A stretch of DNA of 64,000 nt from Odobenus rosmarus divergens (Eukaryota > Chordata > Mammalia > Carnivora > Odobenidae). The DNA lies in the NCBI RefSeq assembly GCF_000321225.1, contig NW_004450662.1, positions 329,490 to 393,489 of the forward strand, read 5' to 3'. The position numbers and the translations under genes were made by a program. Under the pieces are notes generated by a model. It was not told the DNA's origin and ran no database searches. It was given only the letters and a program-made list of their open reading frames with translations. Below are positions 1 through 10,773 of the stretch, in pieces (positions within the stretch are counted from its first letter, which is position 1; the number at the start of each line of letters is the position of its first letter).

Positions 1-623
1 CCAAAAGAAGAAGCCAATCTTCAAATGGCATTATGTCACTGCCAACATTGCACTTTTCTCTCTGCCATGTGTTTGGATTTTTTCATGTAAAGGTCTTCAA
101 ATTGCTCTATGAAGATACATGGAAGGGTAAGAGAGCTCTGAAATCTTCTTCCATTTGTCTTTTTTTGCATTAATCAGTCTATTCTAGTCCTACCCTTTTT
201 AAAACTAAAGCTGCCTCAGGAAATGCATTAATACAATTTCTAATATCAGAAAATGAATATTCTCAGATTTTGGTCTGTGGATTGCCTTTCCTCCACTTAT
301 AAACACCTATCAGAACTGTTAGACAACTGTCAAATGTTTAGAAGCCTAATACAGAGCTTCTGGGAGAGTATCCTGTCCTAAATACTGTGTTAGGTATTAA
401 AAGTAAAACTATGACCAGTATAGAGGTAACTATGACCTAAATAATTTGCTATCTAGTGAAAGATAAAGCCATCTATACATACAATTACAATAGAGCATGA
501 TAAATTCCGTGATAAGGGAATTTGAAGTGCTATGGGAACACAAAAAGAGGTTCCTAAATTGCTCTGGGGAACCAGAGGACATGCCCAGGGAAGGAACTGA
601 TAATTAAGAATTGGAGGTTAATA
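1..623. other. Unique non-coding sequence, no gene seen
   Basis: AT-rich sequence with stops in all frames and no repeat that I recognise. Nothing resembling an exon with splice sites was found. Confidence 0.6.
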
Positions 624-637
624 AGAAGTTACCTGGG

Positions 638-844
638 GGGCTCCTGGGGGGCTCAGTCGTTAAGCGTCTGCCTTCGGTTCAGGTCATGATCCCAGGGTCC
701 TGGGATTCGAGCCCTGCATTGGGCTCCCTGCTCCGCGGGAGGCCTGCTTCTCCCTCTCCCACTCCCCCTGCTTGTGTTCCCTCTCTCGCTGTGTCTCTCT
801 CTGTCAAATAAATAAATAAAATCTTAAAAAACAAAAACAAAAAC
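638..844 (+). mobile_element. Carnivore tRNA-derived SINE (SINEC type)
   Basis: The element has the tRNA-like head (GGCTCAGTCGTTAAGCG), the GATCCCAGGGTCCTGGGATTC segment around the B box, a C/T-rich middle and an AATAAATAAATAAAATC tail. It is flanked by a 14-bp target duplication with one mismatch (AGAAGTTACCTGGG at 624-637, AGAGGTTACCTGGG at 845-858), so both ends are intact. The short open frame across it is not a gene. Confidence 0.93.
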
Positions 845-1234
845 AGAGGTTACCTGGGTAAGGGGATAAGATATGGCTTGTATCCTTCAGGGGAAGCAGC
901 CTGAGGAAAAGCATGGAGGCAAGAGGTTATGCAATACTTAACAAACAAATAAAAATACTTACAAAATGCAACAAAGCAAAATATGACTGTAGCATTGGCA
1001 AGACATCGGCCCTGAAGACTGTGAGGAAGGGGTAAACGTGAGGCGAGGAAAGGCCTTGTAAGCGGGGTCAAGAGTGCATCTTTTACCTGAAGCAAAGTGG
1101 GCGACACTCTACATTTATGGAAAACTACTTGGGCTGCAGAGTAAAGAACGGATTTCTGGGGAGCAAACCCAGAGGCAGGGAGACAGGCTACAATGGTGGA
1201 TGTAGTCATAACAGAAGAACAGCTTAAATTTGTT

Positions 1235-1465
1235 GGGAGCTTATTATGTATCAGACACTATTTTAACATGGGTGTTAACTCCTTTTATTCAAATCAGCAC
1301 CCCAGGAAGTTATATTGCTATTATTCTTTTTATGGATGAGGTTAAGGCACAGAAAGACTGAGTAATTTGCCCAAGTTTACGTAGGTAGTAAAGGACATAT
1401 CCAAAATTTTAACCCAGACAATCTTAGCGCAGAGCCCACATCCTTAATAATCACTGCCCTCTAGT
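1235..1465 (-). mobile_element. MIR SINE relic
   Basis: Read on the minus strand this follows the MIR layout. On the plus strand the order is GAGCTTATTATGTATCAGACACT, a TTATTCTTTTTATGGATGAGG block, then AATTTGCCCAAGTTTACG and a TAACCCAGACAATCTTAG block. Divergence from the remembered consensus is high, as expected for a pre-eutherian SINE. Confidence 0.8.
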
Positions 1466-2571
1466 ACTTGAAACACGGTAATGTCAATGAAAACAGAAGA
1501 CAGATCCTAAGGAGTCAGAGACGTGCCAGTTCCATTGTCAGAGCCAAGTTTTTGATGGTCAAGGCTGAACTGAGCATTTAGAATCAGGTAAGCAATTCCT
1601 ATGGGAAATGCTTCCCATGCTAAGGTCGAGGGAGGGGTACAGGTCAAAGGGAGAGGTCATTACACAGATCAGTAGAGAAGGTCAGAACAGGTCAAGTAGA
1701 GAATGGAAATTCAAAACACAGCACAAACCAAAAAGTGGGGTAAAACAGGTAGTCAAGAGATAAAGGAAAATATGCAGGAACCAAGAATTCTCAGGAACCA
1801 AAGGAAGAGAGCCAAGACACAAGAGAACAGATGTGGAGTAACAAATCCTGACAGAGCAGGCTACGTGAGACAGGTTTTTGCCTCAGGCCTGGCGCTTTTT
1901 TATAGTTCTTGTTGAGTTCCAAACCAGAGTTTGTGACTTCCGGGACTTGCCCTGCTGTCGTAGAGGGAAGGGAATAAGTAATTGGGGACACGTGATTGAA
2001 TTGATGTCTGCCAGAAGATGGGGAGCAGCAATTAATGGGAGATTCTTCCTGAGAAGGCCATGAAGGACACGTTATAAATAGCAGTTATTAATAGATTAGT
2101 GGATTCTCTAGATTGTGGACATTTAATAAAGATGTGTTATATGAATAACTGAATGAAGAAGGGAAGTACCTATTTCTTACATTATGAATGGCTAAAATAA
2201 GAGGGGGTCTATATATCTAAATTATCTTTCCTAATATTGAACGATAATTGGCATCCTTTCCAATAAGGCCATTATTAAAGACAAATCCCAAACCCTTTTT
2301 CAATATTATGAAATTTTAGAATAATAGTTTTCTATATTTGGAGTTATTTGAAGGAAAGAACATGGATATTAGACCAAGAAAGACCTAACTTCTGGGAGCC
2401 TGTTCTAACACTGACCGGCCTCAGTTCCATCATCTGGAAACTGGGACGGCAATACCTCTGTCTCAAGCTGATTGTAAACACAATTAAGAATACAGAAATA
2501 AACCCTTATATTCTCAGTCAATCAATTGTTTTACTAAGGTGTCAAGGCAATTAATTTAAGGGGAAACTGTA
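1466..2571. other. Mostly unique sequence, no gene seen
   Basis: No exon or clear repeat. A weak MIR-like phrase (CCTCAGTTCCATCATCTGGAA, about 2418-2440, plus strand) sits near 2350-2500 but is too diverged to call firmly. Confidence 0.5.
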
Positions 2572-2707
2572 GTCTTTTCATTGAAAGGTGCTATAACAAC
2601 TGCATATCCTTGTACAAAAAGGAAGACTTAGACTATCATCTCACACCATACACAAAAGTTAACTCAACATGAAAAACAGACTGAAATGCAGAAATTAAAC
2701 AATTTTT

Positions 2708-2904
2708 TTAATTAAATTATTTATTTATTTGAGAGAGAGAGAAAGAGAGTCACAAGCAGGGGGAGAAACAGAGGGAGAAGGACAAGCAGACTCTGTGCTG
2801 AGTGCAGAGCCTGATGCAGGGCTTGATCCCATGACTGGAAGATGATGATCTGAGCTGAAATCAAGAGTGTGATGCTTAACCAACTGAGCCACCCAGAAAC
2901 CCCA
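2708..2904 (-). mobile_element. Carnivore SINE inserted in the old L1
   Basis: Minus-orientation SINE: poly(T) and TTATTTATTTATTTGAGAGAGAG on the left, TGCAGGGCTTGATCCC and AACTGAGCCACCCAG on the right. The target duplication is AAACAATTTTT (2697-2707 and 2905-2915). The L1 resumes directly after it, so the SINE is younger. Confidence 0.9.
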
Positions 2905-3440
2905 AAACAATTTTTATAAGAGACTATAACAAAAGTTTGAGACCTTGTCTTAGACAAAGATTCTCTAGATAGGACATCAACAAAGAAAAAAAAATGTGAT
3001 AAATTGGGTCTCATCAAAATTAAAAACTTTCACATTTTGAAAGACACTGTTAAAAAATTTAAAAGACAAGCAACGGATTGGGGGAAAGATATTTGCAAAA
3101 CACAAATCTGATAAAGTACTAGCATAGAATTTATAAGAATACTTCAAATTCAATTATTGAAAGATGAACAACGCAATAAAAAAATAGGTAATGAATATGA
3201 ATGATATTATCACAAAGAGGACACCAATGGCCAATAAGTACATGAAAAGATGCTCAACATATTATTCATGAGGGAAATGCAGATTAAAACCACAACAAAA
3301 TATCATATTGCACCCACTGGAGTGGCTAAAATAAATAAGACAGACAGTAACAAATGTTGAGAAATGGGTAGAGAAAATGGGAACCATCATACAACGTTGT
3401 TGGGAATGCAACATGTTGCAGCCACTTAAGAAAGCAGTTT

Positions 3441-3636
3441 GGGGGTGCTGGGTGGCTCAGTTGGTTGGGCGTCTGCCTCCAGCTAGGGTCGTGATCCCAG
3501 GGTCCTGGGATCGAGTCCCGCATTGGGCTCCCTGCTCAGCGGGAAGCCTGCTTCTCCCTCTCCCACTCCCCCTGTGTTCCCTCTCTCACTGTGTCTCTCT
3601 CTGTCAAATAAATAAATCTTAAAAAAAAAAAAAAAT
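3441..3636 (+). mobile_element. Carnivore SINE inserted in the old L1
   Basis: Plus-orientation copy starting GGGGGTGCTGGGTGGCTCAG and ending with AATAAATCTT and 15 A residues. The host word AGTTTGG occurs on both sides (about 3437 and 3637) and is a short target duplication. Confidence 0.92.
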
Positions 3637-4240
3637 AGTTTGGAAGTTTCTCAAAAGGTTAAACATAAAAATACCATATGACTCAGCAATTCCACTCCTG
3701 AGTGCATGTCCAAAAGAACTGAAAACGCATGTCCACACAAAGACCGGCATGTGGATGTTCATGGATGTTCATAGCAGCATTATTAACAGTCCCAGAATGG
3801 AAATACCCTAAAGGTTCATCAGCTGGTGAACGGATAGACAAAATGTGGTGTATCCTACAGAGAACACCATTCAGCAATGAAAGAGAAGGAACTGCCCACA
3901 CATGCTATGACAAGGATGGACCTCAAACATTATGCCAAATGAAAGAAGCCAGACACAGGACACCATGTATTGTCTGGTTCCTTTACAGAAACTGTCACCA
4001 AAAAGCAAATTGAAAGACATAGAAGGTAGATTAGCGGTTGCCAGGGGCTAGGGCATGTGAGTGCATTAGTCTTACCTATACATGGGCTGAAGAAATTTTT
4101 ATTGTGGGAATGAGAGTATTCTAGAATCAACTTATTGTGATAATTGCACTCCCTAGTAGAGTTAGTAAAAATGGTTGCATTTTACAAAGGAAATGGGTAA
4201 GTTTCATGACGTGTAAAGGATACTTTAAAAAGCTAGTTGT

Positions 4241-5436
4241 AAGAAGTGAGTTAATTGCTCAGGAAATGTCCATTTCTTTACTTTGACTTCCACCTCTCCC
4301 GTGTTTCACAAGGAGCACCAAGTGAGACCACCAGGCCTCCTCCTGTTTTTCACCCTCGCCTCATAGAAGATGTTTTTTTCCCATTAAAAAACAAAACACA
4401 ATAAAACAACCCTCCCCCATCAAACCCCCCCCCAAATCTAAAGTTAAATCCAAGTGATCAGTCAGTTCTTACCCTTAGGAAACTGTTTTCACTACATATT
4501 CAAGGTACAGGGCTCTGCATAAGCAAATTTGGGTAACGACTCTGCTGCGGGAACAGCCTGTCTTCCCACCTTCCCTCTCGGGGCTCATGGCAGCACACAT
4601 GCTCTGCACAGGGCCCAGCTGGTGGAGTCCAATGTCGCTGGCTTTGCTGAGTGCCTGGGAGAGGCCGCTGGCCTCAGCATGTTAGCAATCCTTATTTGCT
4701 GGCTCTAATAGATACATTTTGCCTCCAGCAAAAAGTCTGCGAATAGTTAATAAGAATAATGAGCAGTAGCAGAGAATTAATGGCCTCTTTATTATGAGAG
4801 ATGGAGTCCAGTGTTCAGTGTTCTCGAATAGGAAAATTGTTTTATAGGCAAAATTAACTGGAGAGACCTTATTTAGCCAATTTTGAGGTAATGGGTTTTG
4901 GCTTCTAAATGTCAGTAAATGTAGAAAAGAAGATTCCAGGTAAGGGTTGAACCACTTGCATAGTACTTCCTCAGTTACAAAAAGGAAGATGAGGCTTGTC
5001 TCCTCGGCAGCAGATGGAAGAATGACTATCTGCATCTTTAGCAAAAGGAAAACAAAGAGAGCAATCTCTGTCGGTACATGTGAGCTTTACCTTGGTTTAC
5101 CTTGCAACTTGCACATGATTTCTATTTCTTCCAGGGATGCTGAAATCATCAGGACACCCAGATTGTCATCGTCCGTGGTCAGAGCATACTCACTTGGGTG
5201 AGAAGCCCTTACCTACCTCGCTGTTACCATGACTCATGTTCAGCATATGTCCTGAGAATGCTGGACCAGAAACCAGTTGGCCAGGTGGGTCCCAAGTGAT
5301 CGGATCTGGAATTCCTTCTTGGTAGTCGCTCTGGAGCCCTTGGTTTGAGGGATGTCGTCCATAGGAATTCAACGGTCCAAATGACAGGTATATTGGGTTA
5401 CACTATTAGGAAGCAGCCTTTTGCATGTCATATATT
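4241..5436. other. Unique sequence, no gene seen
   Basis: No repeat recognised apart from short A- and C-runs near 4385-4440. A 120-codon open frame on the minus strand (4682-5044) has no recognisable domain and no splice or codon-bias support. I treat it as chance. Confidence 0.5.
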
Positions 5437-5453
5437 TATTTAAGCTGTTTTTA

Positions 5454-5647
5454 TTTTTTAAAGATTCATTTCTTTATTTGAGAGAGAGAGAGTGGGAGGA
5501 ACTGCAAAGGGAGAGGGAGAGAACCCCAAGGAGACTCCCAGCTGAGCATAGAGCCTGACACAGGGCTTGAGCCCACAACCCCGAGACCATGACCTGAGCC
5601 AAAACCAAGAGTCGGACCCTCAACCAACTGAGCCATCCAGGCACCCC
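5454..5647 (-). mobile_element. Carnivore SINE, left member of an inverted pair
   Basis: Minus-orientation SINE from AAAGATTCATTTCTTTATTTG to CCAACTGAGCCATCCAGGCA. It has a clear 17-bp target duplication with one mismatch: TATTTAAGCTGTTTTTA (5437-5453) and TATTTAAACTGTTTTTA (5648-5664). Its 5' end faces the 5' end of the next SINE, about 30 bp away. Confidence 0.93.
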
Positions 5648-5678
5648 TATTTAAACTGTTTTTAAAAAGCTGACCAAA

Positions 5679-5880
5679 GGGGCACCTGGGTGGCTCAGTC
5701 GTTAAGCGCCTGCCTTCAGCTCAGGTCATGATCCCAGGGTCCTGGGATTGAGCCCCACATCAGGCTCCCTGCTCCGTGGGAAGCCTACTTCTCCCTCTCC
5801 CACTCCCCCTGCTTGTGCTCTCTCTCTCACTGTGTCTCTCTCTGTCAAATAAATAAGTAAAATCTTTAAAAAAATAAATA
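5679..5880 (+). mobile_element. Carnivore SINE, right member of an inverted pair
   Basis: Plus-orientation copy beginning GGGGCACCTGGGTGGCTCAG and ending AATAAGTAAAATCTTTAAA with an A-rich tail. The flanks AAAAAGCTGACCAAA (5664-5678) and AAAAAGACAAACAAA (5880-5894) agree at 11 of 15 positions and may be a decayed target duplication. Confidence 0.92.
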
Positions 5881-6222
5881 AAAAGACAAACAAACAACAA
5901 AGACACAATGACAAAACTTAGAGCAAACGTTGTTGAAATGGCGGTAGGCAATTTCAGAGTACTAGAGTCACATTGCTAAATGTGATCGGCCAAGGATGGC
6001 GCCATTATACATGGAAAGAAGTATCAGCAACAGAAAAAGTTCCATGTCAGACCATCCTCACTCAAATCTGTCATTATTCAGGCAGATTCATGACCATATT
6101 ACAGGACAAGTCTTGTTGAAGAACTAGGGCAAGGTTTAACAACTGGATTCACTTTAAAACCTTTTTTTTTTTTTTAATTTGTATCATCAACTTACTTTCT
6201 TGATCTCTTCAAAAATAACATG

Positions 6223-6920
6223 ATAATGTGCCAGGCACAGTGCTGAGTTTGGCAGGAAAGAAAAGATGCCCTCACAACCTTCCTGAGTTCTCACAGCGCA
6301 TCAGGGTAAGTGAACAAGCGGTCCCGCTAGGAGCTTCAAGGGAGAATATGCCAGATGCCTTCAGAATGGTTAAAAGATAAGGACTGTCAGGTGAAGCGAC
6401 AATCTCAATTCATAAAATGGGTGCACAAAGGCTTCACAGAAGAGGGACTAACTGAGACATGCTTTAAAAAAAAATGAAGTCATGAAATAAAGGAATTTTC
6501 AGGGACTCTTTGAGAGGAAGAAAGCAACACAAGCAAGTCCGAGAGACAGGAAAGCCAGAGGGGTTTGGGGACCTGTCAGAAGTCCAGTTTAAGTGGCATG
6601 CGGGACACTGTTAGGGAGGTGTAGGACAACCAGGATAAAGCACTGTAGAGAGCCTGTGGTAGTTGATGAGGGAGCTGATCATAATATTCCTTGGGTTAAA
6701 GACTTTAGCCTGGAGTGCCATGCAGAGCCGTGGGGTGGTTTTGTCCATCTGGAGGCTGCATACAGATTGGCTTTGAACGGGAGAGTTGAAAGGCAGAGGG
6801 TTCAGTTGGGGAATTACTGGTTCCACAAAGCTCCTGCTGGTGGCTAACTGGAGGTATTTTGGAATGATCCCGGCAATGAGATCAGTTTAGAAGCCACTCT
6901 GGTGAACGAAGGAAAAAGAT
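6223..6920 (-). mobile_element. L2 LINE relic
   Basis: On the plus strand this reads as the complement of the L2 3' end and ORF2 end. It starts ATGTGCCAGGCACAGTGCTGAG, then has GGCTTCACAGAAGAGGGAC and later GTTTAGAAGCCACTCTGG, all in the order expected for minus-strand L2. It is strongly diverged and has no open frame. Confidence 0.6.
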
Positions 6921-7284
6921 AATAATTGGGATTTGACTTACATTGGTCATGGTAGAAAAAAGGGAACATGAATGAACAATTTTGGACGTAGGATATGCTT
7001 TAAACTAATGATGGAAAGAATGTCAATTCTATTCACAAAAACTGATCTGTGGCACAGATGAGGTATCTTTCTTCACTTCGTGTTGATCTGCTTTCCTCAT
7101 ATCCTTGCTGAAATGTCTCTCAACTTCTAGTTTATTCTTTTCTGAAGAAAAAAATGATAGCAAGCTTCTAGCCTCAAATCCTGTTCTTCTTTCCAAAGAC
7201 TAGAAAATGCGATACAAAGGAAGATTCTTTGGAACACTTTAGACAAACTTGCCTATAACCTGTGAGACAACCTTCGTTAGCATT

Positions 7285-7352
7285 CTCAGTGCTTTAGCAT
7301 GTGGCCTGAGACCCAGTAAAGTTTCAATAAACATTTGCTGAATGAATGAATA
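7285..7352 (+). mobile_element. L2 LINE 3' tail
   Basis: The phrase GTTTCAATAAACATTTGCTG followed by AATGAATGAATAG is the L2 3' end. The terminal tetranucleotide tail runs directly into the microsatellite on its right. Confidence 0.6.
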
Positions 7353-7427
7353 GGTGGATGGGTGGATGGATGGATGGATGGATGGCTGGCTGGCCGGCTG
7401 GCTGCTGGCTGGCTGGATGGATGGAGA
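7353..7427 (+). repeat. Tetranucleotide microsatellite (GGAT/GGCT)n
   Basis: Imperfect GGAT units switch to GGCT units and back to GGAT. The tract is directly adjacent to the AATGAATG tail of an L2 fragment. Confidence 0.95.
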
Positions 7428-7524
7428 CATAGTTTCTTTATGGCTCAGTACAAATTAAGGTAAATTAATTCCAGCAGTTCTATCTTCTTTAAAGAGTTCC
7501 ATAGGAATTGAAATATCTCCTGTT

Positions 7525-7574
7525 TCCTCCTCCGCCTCCTCCTCTTCCAGAGAACACCACCACCACCACCACCC
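7525..7574 (+). repeat. (TCC)n and (CAC)n trinucleotide repeats
   Basis: A TCC-rich tract (about 7525-7547) is followed after a short gap by about six CAC units (7555-7573). Confidence 0.85.
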
Positions 7575-9280
7575 TGAACTAATATTTGCTAGGCATTTTC
7601 TATGCTTGAGTCAATGCAATTAGCAGATGAGTTCAGCCCAGTGAACTATATTTTCCTCTATTTCCACAGCTATCTTTCATGTGGCAGAATTAAAACCCAG
7701 CCAGGGCAACTTACCTGGACAATCTTCTCAGGGAAAATTTCAAGAAAGAAGAAATTGAATTGTCTTGAGTTCCCTCTAGTGAAGCTTTTCTTCCCTCAAC
7801 AAAACTTGGCAATTAGGCACATTTACCTGACTCTCAAGATGCCTCCCACTGCATCCCTTGAACGGCTTTTCTTTGGGGGATGAGAATAATGGAACCAAGT
7901 GGCAAAGAATTCTGGGATACAAACAGCATGTTAGCATCAGGCCCCAGGGTTTTATAGAACCAAGTGGAAGATGCCACAGAGGTGACTGGCTTGAACAAAA
8001 CTCACAGAGATAATCAATTTGATCACACAGGCAGACACTGAAGTATTTGTTAAAATGTCAGGGTTAGGGATAGTGCCAATATATTTGCTTTGCAATGCAT
8101 TAGTCTTTTTAAAAGCCTGTATCTAATGTGACACTGGACACAGTTTTATTTTGTCGTCCCCCCGCTCACCGCCCCACTACACAGTCTTCTATTAAGAAAT
8201 ATAATATTCTGGTGTTCTTTGGGGGTGGGTTTTAGGGTTTTATACACAGAGACTTCCTGCCATATACCGACAGAAGAGAAATTTATTTGTGCATCTGCTG
8301 TTTATTTTAGGAAGGTTTGAGAAATACATAATAGTAGGTGAGTATCAGGCCCATTTCTTCTTTGTGGTCAACCTGAAATCCAGCTGAAAGTGGATCTTCG
8401 CAAGAATAGAAGGCAGCACAGGGCAGGGACCTGTATCATCTCCTTAAGGAAAGCCAAGTGACATCCCCCACTCCACTTGATGTTAACCTAGGCAGCCAGC
8501 TACTTGTTCCCTTGCTATTCATGGAACATTCCTGAAGTCCAGATTAGCCACTGGCTCCTGGGAGATGCCTGGTTGTTCCACAGAGGAGCTTGACCTTTTG
8601 TTACCGTGGGCGATCTATTTAATACCCAAAGACCTGCATGGTTGATCACCTTAACTCAGGAGTTATGTAGCTTAAAACAGAAAAGGTAAAAATAATCAAT
8701 TGCTATTGAAATGACACAGTATGCATATACTACCGTAGCACTGAAATGATATTTTTACATGTAAGAAATAGTAGAGAGGAACAATTTATTGCTCCTCAAG
8801 TGAATTATTGGGACAGCTAGAAAAAATATTTTTTAAAAATATCGTGTAGGAGAATTCTTAAAACAAAGACTGATCAGCTGTAAAAATTGCTATGTGAAAG
8901 ACTTTCATATATACTGGGCCATTAATTATTTTGCTTTCTATAGATTTGGAGGAAGATCTCTTGTTTTCCTCTGGGGAAGAGTGGTGCTACATAGCTAATG
9001 CTCTGTACAGACTTTCAGCTCTTTCAGTAGTTTTTGCTTTTTTTTTTTTCTTTTTCCTAGTCAACAGAGAAGAGTTCTATCCCAATTTCCCTCTTCTCTA
9101 CCCACCTGTAGCTGGATCTGCCTATTCATCTTTAGAATGTCTACCCTGTGGAAGAATTTAAGGTCTTCCCAGCTAACAACATAAAAATATTTCAGTTATG
9201 TCATTTTGACTCTTCCCAAACGATATGGATCTGGGTTTATAACCTAGTTCCTTATCAGCTGAAATCTTGGCCAAATATTG
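7575..9280. other. Unique sequence, no gene seen
   Basis: No recognisable repeat, exon or RNA gene. Open frames at 7602-7883 and 8931-9161 show no known protein similarity and cross poly-T runs. Confidence 0.5.
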
Positions 9281-9295
9281 AAAATTCTGAGTCTC

Positions 9296-9536
9296 GAGGT
9301 GTCTGGGTGGCTCAGTCGTTTAAACATCTGACTCTTGGTTGTGGCTCAGGTCATGATCTCAGGGTGGTAAGATGGAGCCCTGAGTCAGGCTCTGTGCTGA
9401 GCTTGGAACCTGCTTCAGATTCTCTCTCTCTCTCCCTCTCCTCCCCCCTCTGCTCCTCCCCTTGCTCACTCATCATGCGTGCAGTGCATGCATGCTCTCT
9501 CTCTAAAATATGAATAAATAAAATCTTTAAAAAAAT
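9296..9536 (+). mobile_element. Carnivore SINE, older subfamily type
   Basis: The head reads GTGTCTGGGTGGCTCAGTCG, then ACATCTGACTCTTGG and GGCTCAGGTCATGATCTCAG, with a long CT-rich middle and a tail AATAAATAAAATCTTT. The ACTCTTGG and GGCTCTGTGCTGAGC phrases differ from the other copies here and suggest an older carnivore-wide subfamily. It has a perfect 15-bp target duplication AAAATTCTGAGTCTC (9281-9295 and 9537-9551). Confidence 0.93.
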
Positions 9537-9590
9537 AAAATTCTGAGTCTCACTCTTTCATATGCAGATAATCGTAACAATTACAACAAC

Positions 9591-9740
9591 AGATATTTAA
9601 TAAGTGCTGGGTGCTGTTTTAAGTGCTTTCTGTGCATCAACCCATATCATCCACTCATGATTTGGAGGTAGGCATCATAGCTCTACTTGACAGATGAGGG
9701 CAAAGCATCTACCCAAAGTGAGGATGAAGTGAGATAAACG
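9591..9740 (-). mobile_element. MIR SINE relic
   Basis: AATAAGTGCTGGGTGCTG, TTTAAGTGCTTTCTGTGCAT and CTACTTGACAGATGAGG occur in minus-strand MIR order. Confidence 0.75.
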
Positions 9741-10079
9741 GACAATACTATCAGAACTGATCTTGGGGATGGTGCCCAATACATTTTCGTCCTTTGTCCC
9801 TCCTTCTCTTTTTCCTGAACATCCATGTCCTTACAAATACTTCTCCACAAGCCCCAAACCAGCACAGATATGAAGAAGGGAGCATAGTGCACTGCCTTCA
9901 GAATTCTGGCACTTTTGCTAAACACACAGCAGATGCAGTTAGAGATGAGGACTGGTCCTTTTCCAACTGCGCAGTGACTGTTTATTTCTTGCTCTGCGTC
10001 TAGCCCAGTGTCCTATCTGCATTGTAAACTACAGTATGTATATTTGGTATAGCACATATGCTCTGATTTAAGAGGATCA

Positions 10080-10255
10080 GTCTGGGGTCAAGAAGCTGGT
10101 GGCTGGCCCAGCTCTGCAGCTCATTTGTTGACCAACAGAACTCTGCTTATTCCTTGGGTCCAGTGTAATCATTTGGCCTCAGTTTCCCCATCTACACAAT
10201 GGGCTCTGTAGTCACTGCTTTCATCTGACTCATTGTAAAGATGTGACCAAGGTGA
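10080..10255 (+). mobile_element. MIR SINE relic
   Basis: Plus-strand MIR order: GCCCAGCTCTGCAGCTCATT, then GGCCTCAGTTTCCCCATCT and ACACAATGGG. The core is well preserved. Confidence 0.75.
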
Positions 10256-10712
10256 TTGCCATGTCTGGCCACACTTCAGGGGCCATGTATGTCTCAGCTC
10301 AGTTTGCAGTCTGGCCTGAGCATCCTGGATAAACGGTGCTGGAGAGCCATTGGCTATTATTGGATTTAGCCCAAAAGGTAGAAGGTGAAAACAAATCTGT
10401 GTTCAGAGCACCTATAAAAAGCACAAGCTGTACCATTTTCATCCCCATGAGTGGAGAAACAGGAGATTTCCTGGGATGTGAGTCTTGCAGGCTTTAGTTT
10501 TATTAAAAGGTAGACAGCGGAGTAGAGACAGCTGTACCAAGTCCAGCTGAAACCACAGGAACTCTCTGGGTCTGGCTCTCTCTCTCTCCCCTTCTGTAGA
10601 CAGAGATTTCTAATAACTGCTTTCATCTGACTTATCGTAAGAATGAAATGATACCATGGATGTGCAAGTAACTTGTAACTAGAAGCACTTTCAGTTCCTG
10701 GTTCTTCTCTAG

Positions 10713-10773
10713 ACAGAGAGAGGGTAGGGGAGAGGGAGGGAGAAGAGAGAGGCAGGGAGGGAGAGAGAGAGAC
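10713..10773 (+). repeat. GA-rich low-complexity tract
   Basis: Purine-only tract built of GAGA, GGGA and AGGG units. It has no coding meaning. Confidence 0.9.

Larger units (their letters stand above)
2572..4240 (+). mobile_element. Old L1 (L1M-type), 3' end of ORF2 plus 3' UTR, split by two SINEs
   Basis: The plus strand follows the L1 ORF2 C-terminal region: CACACCATACACAAAAGTTAACTC, then GGGTCTCATCAAAATTAAAAAC, GATATTTGCAAAACACAAATC, ATGAAAAGATGCTCAACAT and GCAGCATTATTAACAGTC in the expected order. It runs into a 3' UTR with GCGGTTGCCAGGGGCTAGGG near 4035. Pieces are 2572-2707, 2905-3440 and 3637-4240. Stops and indels are frequent, so this is a dead 5'-truncated copy of about 1.3 kb without the SINEs. 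Confidence 0.85.

Noticed and set aside
850..1209. 119-codon minus-strand open frame
   Set aside because: It begins next to a SINE insertion and shows no known protein feature, so it is treated as a chance frame.
3729..4013. 94-codon plus-strand open frame
   Set aside because: It lies in the 3' part of an old L1 ORF2 and partly in a shifted frame, so it is a transposon remnant.
4682..5044. 120-codon minus-strand open frame in unique sequence
   Set aside because: No recognisable domain, no splice context and no codon bias visible. In 64 kb of AT-rich DNA some frames of this length are expected by chance.
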